Shown: positions 57,094-64,000 of the stretch, piece by piece
Position numbering within the stretch: position 1 is the first letter of the stretch
Layout: each line of letters starts with the position of its first letter
Made by a program: the position numbers and the translations under genes
Assembly: GCF_003336805.1 (NCBI RefSeq)
Contig: NZ_QFWJ01000012.1
Coordinates: 38,914-102,913 of the forward strand
Length of the DNA stretch: 64,000 nt
Direction of reading: 5' to 3'
Source of the DNA: Marinospirillum perlucidum
Lineage (GTDB): Bacteria > Pseudomonadota > Gammaproteobacteria > Pseudomonadales > Halomonadaceae
Notes under the pieces: model-generated
What the model saw: the letters and a program-made list of their open reading frames with translations, nothing else
What the model was told of the DNA's origin: nothing
Database searches by the model: none

Positions 57094-58359
57094 ATGACAG
57101 GTCTGGCCAACAAACGGATACTTCTGGGTATCAGCGGTGGCATCGCTGCCTATAAATCAGCTTATCTGGCACGTCTTCTGGTCAAGGCGGGTGCCGAGGT
57201 CCGGGTCGTCATGACCCAGGGAGCCAAGGCTTTTATTCAGCCTTTGACCTTCCAGGCGCTCACCGGCCATCCGGTTCATGACACCCTGCTGGATGAAGAA
57301 GCCGAAGCCGGCATGGGCCACATAGAACTGGCCCGTTGGGCGGATGAAGTCATCATTGCCCCGGCAACGGCTGATCTTCTCGCCCGCCTGGCTGCGGGCA
57401 TGGCTGATGATCTGTTAACCACCCTCTGTCTGGCCACAGAAGCCCCGATCCATCTAGCCCCGGCCATGAATCAACGTATGTGGAGCCACCCCGCCACACA
57501 AAGCAATCTCTTGCGCCTGCAGGGTTTTGGCTACCAGGTGATTCCTCCGGGTGAAGGTGAGCAGGCCTGTGGCGATCTAGGTCAGGGCCGTCTGCCCGAA
57601 CCTGAAGACCTGTTTGCTTACCTAGAGGCTTTAACCACTAAGGCCACACCGGCCAAGGATCAACCCGCCCGAGGCTTGACCCTGCTGTTGACCGCAGGCC
57701 CGACCCGCGAACCCCTGGACCCGGTGCGCTACCTGTCCAACCACAGCTCCGGCAAAATGGGCTTTGCTCTGGCCGAGGCAGCGGCACAACTGGGTGCCCG
57801 GGTCATCCTGATCTCGGGGCCGGTGGATCTGCCCACTCCCGAGGGTGTGGAAAGAATCAACATCAGCAGCGCCCAGGAACTGCTGGACGAGTGCCAAAAG
57901 CGCCTGCAGGAAACCGATATTTTTATCGCCTGTGCCGCTGTGGCCGACTATCGTGCAGCCGATCAGTCCGAACACAAAATCAAGAAGACCTCAGCCAATG
58001 ATGAGCTGACCCTCAAGCTGGTCAAAAACCCGGATATTCTCGCTACGGTAGCAGCCAGCGAACCCCGCCCCTTTTGCGTGGGTTTTGCTGCCGAGACCCG
58101 CGAGGTCGAAGAATATGCACGCCAGAAACTGATCAGGAAAAAGCTGGATGCCATTGTGGCCAATGATGTCAGTGATAGCGCCATCGGCTTTGGCAGCGAT
58201 GACAACCAGGTCACCCTGCTTTACCGCCCGATTGAAAAGCCCCTGACAGACGCCCCCATCGAGCGCCTGCCCCTGGACAGGGCGAGCAAAAAAATTATCA
58301 GCCAACAGCTGTTAAAGGAAATCTGCAACCTCTATTATTCCGCTCAGGATGCCAAGTAA
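57094..58359 (+). CDS. coaBC: Bifunctional phosphopantothenoylcysteine decarboxylase/synthase CoaBC
   Basis: Two consecutive steps of coenzyme A synthesis, 421 residues. The CoaC half (~1-190) is a flavoprotein with [14 protein letters not shown], the [12 protein letters not shown] loop, PAMNQRMW and the catalytic cysteine in [17 protein letters not shown]. The CoaB half begins with [27 protein letters not shown] (seen in parts) and contains the ACAAVADYR and KKLD...ANDV nucleotide-binding segments. It is divergent from radC and ends 2 bases before dut. Confidence 0.96.
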   Translation: MTGLANKRILLGISGGIAAYKSAYLARLLVKAGAEVRVVMTQGAKAFIQPLTFQALTGHPVHDTLLDEEAEAGMGHIELARWADEVIIAPATADLLARLAAGMADDLLTTLCLATEAPIHLAPAMNQRMWSHPATQSNLLRLQGFGYQVIPPGEGEQACGDLGQGRLPEPEDLFAYLEALTTKATPAKDQPARGLTLLLTAGPTREPLDPVRYLSNHSSGKMGFALAEAAAQLGARVILISGPVDLPTPEGVERINISSAQELLDECQKRLQETDIFIACAAVADYRAADQSEHKIKKTSANDELTLKLVKNPDILATVAASEPRPFCVGFAAETREVEEYARQKLIRKKLDAIVANDVSDSAIGFGSDDNQVTLLYRPIEKPLTDAPIERLPLDRASKKIISQQLLKEICNLYYSAQDAK

Positions 58360-58361
58360 AA

Positions 58362-58823
58362 ATGAAGCAACCTCAACTTGATGTAAAAATTCTCGACCCC
58401 CGAATCGGCAAAGATCTGCCCCTGCCCAGCTACGCCACCGAAGGCTCGGCAGGCATGGATCTGCGTGCCCTGCTGGATGAACCTCTGGTTCTGGAACCCG
58501 GTGACACCCAACTGGTAAGAACCGGCCTGGCCATCCATCTGGCCGATCCCGGACTGGCGGGAATGATTCTGCCCCGCTCCGGTCTGGGCCATAAACACGG
58601 TATCGTCCTGGGCAATCTGGTGGGTCTGATTGATTCCGACTACCAGGGCGAACTGATGATCTCCGTCTGGAACCGTGGACAAAAGAGCTTCACCCTGGAG
58701 CCGGGAGAACGCCTGGCCCAGTACGTGATTGTTCCCGTAATCCAGGCCGAACTGAACGTTGTGGATGACTTTGATACCAGCGCCCGGGGCGAAGGCGGCT
58801 TTGGTAGCTCGGGCCGCCACTAA
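58362..58823 (+). CDS. dut: Deoxyuridine 5'-triphosphate nucleotidohydrolase (dUTPase)
   Basis: Trimeric dUTPase of 153 residues that converts dUTP to dUMP, keeping uracil out of DNA. Motif [11 protein letters not shown], motif [18 protein letters not shown], motif III with [11 protein letters not shown], motif IV and the C-terminal [11 protein letters not shown] arm (motif V) are all present. Follows coaBC by 2 bases. Confidence 0.97.
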   Translation: MKQPQLDVKILDPRIGKDLPLPSYATEGSAGMDLRALLDEPLVLEPGDTQLVRTGLAIHLADPGLAGMILPRSGLGHKHGIVLGNLVGLIDSDYQGELMISVWNRGQKSFTLEPGERLAQYVIVPVIQAELNVVDDFDTSARGEGGFGSSGRH

Positions 58824-58862
58824 AAGTTGAATCCAAAAACAAAATTGACTGAGGACATCTGA

Positions 58863-60242
58863 ATGACCGCTGTGCCTGCTTCCATTTTCCGCGCCTATGA
58901 TATCCGCGGCCAGGTTGGAAAAACGCTGAACGCTGAAATCGTTAAACAAATTGGTCTGGCCCTGGGCTCGGAAGCTGCCGCCCGTGGCGAACACACCCTG
59001 GTAGTGGCCCGCGATGGTCGCATCTCCGGCCCGGACATGCTCGCAGCCCTGAAAGAAGGCCTGATCGAAACCGGCTGTGATGTCATCGACATCGGTCAGG
59101 TGCCCACACCAACGCTTTATTACGCCGCTAAAACCCTGGCTGGCACCCAGTCCGGGATCATGGTCACCGGCAGCCACAACCCACCCGACTACAACGGCTT
59201 TAAATGTGTTCTGGCCGGAGAAACCCTGTCCGGCGAAGCCATCAGCGATCTCTACCGCCGCATCACCGAGCAGGACTTTAAACGTGGTGAAGGCTTCGAA
59301 AAATCCAAGGACATGCGCCAGGACTACCTCTCCGCCATTCTGGAAAGCGTCCAACTGCAGCGGCCACTGAAAGTGGTCGTGGATACCGGCAACGGCGTAG
59401 CGGGCGAACTGGCTCCGCGCCTGATGCAGGAGCTGGGCTGTGAAGTCATTCCTCTGTTCACTGAAATCGACGGCACCTTTCCCAACCATCACCCCGACCC
59501 CGGCAAGCCGGAAAACCTGCAGGATCTGATTGCCGAGGTTAAGGAGCAAAAAGCCGACCTGGGCCTGGGCTTTGATGGCGATGGTGACCGGGTGGGTGTG
59601 ATCACCCCTTCAGGACGCCTGATCTACCCCGACCACCTGATGATGGCCTTTGCCGAAGACCTGCTGGAGCGCCACCCGGGAGCACGCATCATCTACGACG
59701 TCAAATGCACCGGCAAGCTGGGCGATGTCATCACCCAGGCGGGCGGAAAAGCAGAGATGTACCGCACCGGTCATTCCCTGATCAAGGCACGTATGAAAGA
59801 ATCCGGTGCCCTGCTGGCCGGGGAAATGAGCGGTCATATTTTCTTCCAGGAACGCTGGCTGGGCTTTGATGACGGTCTTTATGCCGCCGCCCGCCTGCTG
59901 GAAATCCTGGCTCGTCAGGACCAGGATGCCGATCAGTTTTTTGATCGCTACCCACAGAATATCTCCACCCCGGAAATCAACATTACCGTTACCGATGAAA
60001 ACAAATTTGCTCTGGTCGAACGCCTGGCCAATGAAGGAGAATTTGGTGACGGTCAGAAAACCACGCTGGATGGTATCCGGGTTGATTATGAAGACGGCTG
60101 GGGACTTTGCCGGGCCTCCAACACCACGCCGATGCTGGTGCTCCGCTTTGAAGGCCAGACACAGGAAGCCCTGGATCGCATTGCTGGGCGCTTCCGCGAG
60201 TCCCTGCAGAAAATTGATTCTTCCCTGAACCTGGAATTTTAA
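58863..60242 (+). CDS. algC: Phosphomannomutase/phosphoglucomutase AlgC
   Basis: Four-domain alpha-D-phosphohexomutase of 459 residues interconverting hexose 1- and 6-phosphates for exopolysaccharide, LPS and sugar nucleotide synthesis. Phosphoserine S104 in MVTGSHNPPDYNG, the metal loop FDGDGDR, the sugar-binding GEMSGH and the phosphate-binding RASNTTP are intact. GAGGA precedes the ATG. The dut-algC-argB order is as in Pseudomonas. Confidence 0.96.
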   Translation: MTAVPASIFRAYDIRGQVGKTLNAEIVKQIGLALGSEAAARGEHTLVVARDGRISGPDMLAALKEGLIETGCDVIDIGQVPTPTLYYAAKTLAGTQSGIMVTGSHNPPDYNGFKCVLAGETLSGEAISDLYRRITEQDFKRGEGFEKSKDMRQDYLSAILESVQLQRPLKVVVDTGNGVAGELAPRLMQELGCEVIPLFTEIDGTFPNHHPDPGKPENLQDLIAEVKEQKADLGLGFDGDGDRVGVITPSGRLIYPDHLMMAFAEDLLERHPGARIIYDVKCTGKLGDVITQAGGKAEMYRTGHSLIKARMKESGALLAGEMSGHIFFQERWLGFDDGLYAAARLLEILARQDQDADQFFDRYPQNISTPEINITVTDENKFALVERLANEGEFGDGQKTTLDGIRVDYEDGWGLCRASNTTPMLVLRFEGQTQEALDRIAGRFRESLQKIDSSLNLEF

Positions 60243-61169
<927 letters not shown>

Positions 61170-61183
61170 CAGGTAGGTTAAAA

Positions 61184-61792
61184 GTGGCAAACCAGTCTTC
61201 AACTACAACTCGCAAAAAGAAGTCGCAGCGCCGGGACGAAATTCTGCAGGCACTGGCCAGGATGCTGGAAAACCAGGAAGTCAAAATTACCACGGCTTCC
61301 CTGGCCAAAAATGTGGGCGTCTCCGAAGCCGCCCTCTACCGGCATTTTCCCGGCAAGGCCAAGATGTATGAAGGCCTGATCGAGTTTATTGAGGATAGCC
61401 TCTTTACCCGCATCAACATGATCCTGCAGCAGCATCAGTCCACACTGATGCGCTGCGATCAACTCCTGACCCTGTTGCTGGGTTTTGCCGAGCACAACCC
61501 CGGTCTCTGCCGCCTGCTGACCGGCGATGCCCTGGTGGGTGAAGATGAAGAACTGCGTAACCGCATTACCCGCCTGTTCGACCGCATCGAAAGCCAGATC
61601 AAGCAGGTGCTCAGAGAAACGGAAATCCGTGAAGGCAAAAAGGTGGCCTTATCCACCACCGCCGCAGCCAGCATGCTGCTGGCCATCGTGGAAGGACGCA
61701 TCGTCCAGTATGTACGTAGTGGCTTTAAACGCCCCCCGACCCAGGAATGGCCGGTGCAATGGCAACATCTGGCGGAAGGGTTGGTGGTTTAA
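61184..61792 (+). CDS. slmA: Nucleoid occlusion factor SlmA
   Basis: TetR-family DNA-binding protein of 202 residues that blocks FtsZ ring assembly over the nucleoid. Basic start (TTRKKKSQRRDEILQALARML), helix-turn-helix (ITTASLAKNVGVSEAALYRHFPGKAKMYEGLIEF, seen in parts), and a C-terminal helical domain ending in QWPVQWQHLAEGL-like residues. Start codon is GTG 61184, with AGGTAGG six bases upstream. Last gene of the housekeeping run; accessory DNA follows. Confidence 0.95.
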   Translation: MANQSSTTTRKKKSQRRDEILQALARMLENQEVKITTASLAKNVGVSEAALYRHFPGKAKMYEGLIEFIEDSLFTRINMILQQHQSTLMRCDQLLTLLLGFAEHNPGLCRLLTGDALVGEDEELRNRITRLFDRIESQIKQVLRETEIREGKKVALSTTAAASMLLAIVEGRIVQYVRSGFKRPPTQEWPVQWQHLAEGLVV

Positions 61793-61814
61793 TTCGGAGT
61801 AAACAGCAACTGAT

Positions 61815-62063
61815 TCAGGTGCTAATTTCTGTAGCAGCAGGGCAGGGACGAATCGCTTTCAATTGCTCGGCAAGTGCAGCTTCTGCAACCTCTAGGTCAT
61901 AGGCAACCTGAGCACGCAGCCAATAACCCTTGGATAAACCAAAGAAACGGCACAAGCGCAGATCAGTATCTGCAGTAATTGAACGCTTACCTGCAACAAT
62001 TTGGCCCATTCTCTGGGCAGGTACTCCAATTTCTTTTGCCAAACGGTATTGGGAAATCCCCAT
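61815..62063 (-). pseudogene. higA: HigA-family antitoxin, 5'-truncated
   Basis: Encodes 82 residues of an XRE helix-turn-helix antitoxin of the HigA type: GISQYRLAKEIGVPAQRMGQIVAGKRSIT (seen in parts), ALRL-like DTDLRLCRFFGLSKGYWLRAQ and YDLEVAE. The family normally begins with a HPGE...EEFLEP segment. That segment is present in frame upstream of the ATG (PGELLKEEFLEP, 62064-62099), but it runs into the stop codon of the neighbouring HEPN gene (62103-62105), so the original start and a few residues are gone. Translation from ATG 62063, with AAGGAAG about 14 bases upstream, could still give the DNA-binding core. No higB toxin gene is beside it. Confidence 0.75.
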
Positions 62064-62102
62064 AGGCTCAAGAAACTCTTCCTTTAGTAACTCGCCTGGC
62101 GT

Positions 62103-62723
62103 TCAAGCTAAATACACTTTATCTTGAAATCCATAATTAATTGATAAAGCAAGATCAGTCGCCAAATCCTGAACAAGCAAGGTAAAGCTATCTACGTCCT
62201 TCTGCTTCACCGGAATACCCTCATCACCATGAGCTATAGAATGCCTAAACCTCAATAGTTTATTAAGCTGAGATTCATAGTTAGTAGCAAGACATTCCAG
62301 ACACAATTTCTTTAGTATTGAATTCACTACCTTCAAGTTCGCATTTGACTCTGTATTAACCGCAGTACTGAAAACAACAGGCCCCTTATACATTTCAAAT
62401 AACTCTCTAGATAATTTCGCAATAGTTTCAAGTTTTGTTTTTGGTGATTTAAACTTGGCCACATTGTCAGTTTGATAAGAAATATAATAATCATGCAGAT
62501 TAGAGAATGAGACACGCTCCCTATTTATTTCTTGCAGATAAAGAGAAACCGACTTCTTAACAAACCCCTCCCATTCCGCATATACTCCTAACACTGACTG
62601 GCGAATCAAGAAATCTTTATGCTCGGGGAGCATTGAATATCTAAGATGTATCGTTTTACACTTATACATCTTACTATGCAAAGCATCCAACTCCAAACAA
62701 AGAAGTGATTGCAAGTTACTCAT
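62103..62723 (-). CDS. HEPN-domain protein (MAE_28990/MAE_18760-like)
   Basis: Helical protein of 206 residues. The HEPN signature R-x4-H is R160-HSIA-H165 followed by GDEGIP, and an upstream helix reads SVLGVYAEWEGFVKK (43-57). Together they resemble the MAE_28990/MAE_18760 HEPN family, predicted RNases. ATG 62723 overlaps the DUF262 stop by 8 bases, so the two are translationally coupled; a TTG at 62732 is an alternative start. The gene is strongly A+T-rich with AAA/TTT/ATT codons, unlike the G+C-rich genes to its left, suggesting recent transfer. I infer a toxin or abortive-infection effector. RNase activity is not shown. Confidence 0.7.
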   Translation of the reverse strand: MSNLQSLLCLELDALHSKMYKCKTIHLRYSMLPEHKDFLIRQSVLGVYAEWEGFVKKSVSLYLQEINRERVSFSNLHDYYISYQTDNVAKFKSPKTKLETIAKLSRELFEMYKGPVVFSTAVNTESNANLKVVNSILKKLCLECLATNYESQLNKLLRFRHSIAHGDEGIPVKQKDVDSFTLLVQDLATDLALSINYGFQDKVYLA

Positions 62724-63768
62724 GTGGCGCAAAAACCTCTAAGGCTCTTTCAATCCTCTTTTTAACTCTTTCCTTATAGTTAGATGCCACCCCGGAAACC
62801 TTCTTGAATTCATCATCCTGTTTAAGGTCTTCTATTTTCTCTCTGATCTTTTGATCACCCGCCTCTTCATAATAATCAATATTACCTGCCACCCCATTAA
62901 AAACCCCATCATAGAGGCTTGTTGAAATCTGACCATTTCTACCACTCAGAGCACTTCTACCAATAGGCCTTACTATTTTAACAACTCGATTAAACGAATC
63001 CACCTTACTTTCATAGTCAATTTCTTTTTTTGTAGCCATTCTCATATATTCAGTCATATGGTCAGATAGATTTTTGTTAACTTTCTCATGATTCTGAAAA
63101 AGAGAAAAAAACCGAAGAACCAATTCATCCAGATACAGCTCATCCTTTTGTTTTTGTGTTGGCTGAATTAAATCGACAAAATCCTCACTTGATGAAAGCT
63201 CTTTTATAAGGTTGGTAAAGTCAACTGAAATACCACGAAATATACAATTTCTTATCTCTTGGTCAGTCAAGGGAGAACCGCCAGTATTCAGTCTATTAAA
63301 AAGCTCATAACGCATATCGTAATGGCTGTCCCATTTAACAACCTCAATTCGACATACAGATCGCTTTATATTCAACTGGTATTTAATTGGAAGGTCCGTT
63401 ACTTCAAGCCCATCGAGAGAGTCAACCACATCACCGGCAACAAGTGCCCATCCATTTTTTTCAGGAGTGTGCTTCAGCATTCCGAAGTATGAAAAGATTG
63501 TGGATAGTCGTTGAAGGCCATCTACTATTTCCCATCTACCATCCGTATCTTCAGCAACAAAAATTGACGGTATCGGAATACCTAGAAGTATAGATTCAAT
63601 AAATCTAGATCTTTGTTCAAAATCCCAGCGAAATAACCTTTGAAATTCAGGATCAATTACCAATTCATCATTTGAATACATATTCATTAGTTCACCAAAC
63701 GACATGTCAAGTCGATCAGCTGACAAACTATTTCTACCGCTTAAAATCTCTTGTTCCAAATCACTCAT
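62716..63768 (-). CDS. DUF262 (ParB/GmrSD-N-like) domain protein
   Basis: Protein of 350 residues. The N-terminal DUF262 domain has the paired motifs FQRLFRW (42-48, matching Y/F-Q-R-x-Y/F-x-W) and IVDGLQRLSTI (81-91; canonical form DGQQR, here Leu replaces the first Gln). The C-terminal ~170 residues are helical and charged, without a DUF1524 HNH nuclease motif that I can see. DUF262 is the ParB/Srx-like NTP-dependent domain of GmrSD-type defence enzymes. Start ATG 63768 has AAGG/GGTGAG upstream; a GTG at 63792 lacks a site. A+T-rich, operonic with the HEPN gene. Confidence 0.8.
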   Translation of the reverse strand: MSDLEQEILSGRNSLSADRLDMSFGELMNMYSNDELVIDPEFQRLFRWDFEQRSRFIESILLGIPIPSIFVAEDTDGRWEIVDGLQRLSTIFSYFGMLKHTPEKNGWALVAGDVVDSLDGLEVTDLPIKYQLNIKRSVCRIEVVKWDSHYDMRYELFNRLNTGGSPLTDQEIRNCIFRGISVDFTNLIKELSSSEDFVDLIQPTQKQKDELYLDELVLRFFSLFQNHEKVNKNLSDHMTEYMRMATKKEIDYESKVDSFNRVVKIVRPIGRSALSGRNGQISTSLYDGVFNGVAGNIDYYEEAGDQKIREKIEDLKQDDEFKKVSGVASNYKERVKKRIERALEVFAPHE

Positions 63769-63787
63769 TATCTCACCAACCTTTTTG

Positions 63788-63839
63788 ATCACTTATCAAT
63801 ATTTTTTTCAAAGGCAAACTCAATTTATAACTAAGTGAT
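63788..63839. repeat. Inverted repeat flanking the DUF262 promoter region
   Basis: ATCACTTA (63788-63795) and TAAGTGAT (63832-63839) are perfect inverted copies separated by 36 bases, directly upstream of the DUF262 start. Two operator half-sites for autoregulation or a chance A+T-rich match are both possible. Confidence 0.3.
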
Positions 63840-63866
63840 TTGCCATTCTCATCGAATCTACCTAGC

Positions 63867-64000
63867 TGTCAGGTTCCGGATGATCAAATCTCATTGAGGA
63901 GTTATCCTTTGCTTGCTGCAAAGGGTCTCCTTCAGCAGATCATTCAGGAGCGTATTCATGAACATCAAACTGCATAAACAGGCCACCACTACACCCAGGA
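63867..64000 (+). mobile_element. IS481-family element, left end (continues beyond window)
   Basis: The element appears to begin at TGTCAGGTTCCGG (63867 on). TGT is the usual IS481 terminus. It is directly preceded by CCTAGC (63861-63866), which fits the NCTAGN target duplicated by IS481. A transposase start follows at 63958. The right end and second target copy lie outside the window. It sits 98 bases upstream of the DUF262 start. Confidence 0.6.
63958..64000 (+). CDS. IS481-family transposase, first residues only
   Basis: ATG 63958 opens a frame reading MNIKLHKQATTTPR to the window end, with AGGAG 8 bases upstream. This start is characteristic of one branch of IS481 transposases (M-N-x-K/R-L-H-K-x-A-x-T-T-P). 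Only 14 residues are visible, so the DDE domain cannot be checked. Confidence 0.6.
   Translation, partial: MNIKLHKQATTTPR

Overview
The window is chromosomal DNA of a flagellated, chemotactic gammaproteobacterium. The gene orders smc-zipA-ligA, ccmABCDEFGHI, fliEFGHIJ-K-LMNOPQR-flhBAF-fliA-cheYZAB-parCP-cheW, hisBHAF and radC/coaBC-dut-algC-argB-slmA are those of Pseudomonas and Oceanospirillales-type bacteria. I would guess an Oceanospirillaceae-like genus, but the genus cannot be fixed by eye. No rRNA, tRNA or CRISPR array was recognised, and no gene-free stretch exceeds 300 bases.

Layout. 1-2.5 kb: tail of a MATE-type transporter, yheU-avtA, and a DUF2628 membrane protein. 2.5-9.4 kb: smc, zipA and ligA on the minus strand (chromosome organisation, divisome, DNA ligation). 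9.4-16.5 kb: a complete cytochrome c maturation operon, ccmA to ccmI, minus strand. 16.6-18.6 kb: a divergent pair on the plus strand, a second FliK-like protein and a free-standing FlhB C-terminal domain. 18.6-47.3 kb: one almost unbroken minus-strand locus of flagellar and chemotaxis genes. It starts with fleS/fleR (sensor kinase and sigma-54 activator), runs through basal body, C-ring and export genes, then flhF and fliA (sigma-28), and ends with the chemotaxis core and its polar-localisation pair ParC/ParP. Several genes found in the Pseudomonas/Vibrio versions are missing at their expected positions: flhG/fleN between flhF and fliA, motCD between cheB and parC, and fleQ beside fleS. 47.3-52.1 kb: a PanZ-like acetyltransferase, then hisB-hisH-hisA-hisF and an MFS transporter. 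52.1-61.8 kb: housekeeping genes (DUF2971, thioesterase, gcvH, YcxB, SirB2, mutM, rpmG, rpmB, radC; then coaBC, dut, algC, argB, slmA).

61.8-64.0 kb is accessory. A higA antitoxin gene has lost its first codons exactly where an A+T-rich two-gene cassette begins (DUF262 protein plus HEPN-domain protein, a plausible defence or toxin-antitoxin pair). Upstream of the cassette, at an NCTAGN target, the left end of an IS481-family element begins and runs off the window.

Three points inside the flagellar/chemotaxis locus stand out. CheA has no recognisable P2 domain but carries three short linker motifs that resemble the CheY-docking peptides of FliM and CheZ. FliH has a roughly 370-residue acidic, low-complexity C-terminal extension. 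FliN carries three copies of a Trp-centred N-terminal motif that E. coli FliN has once.
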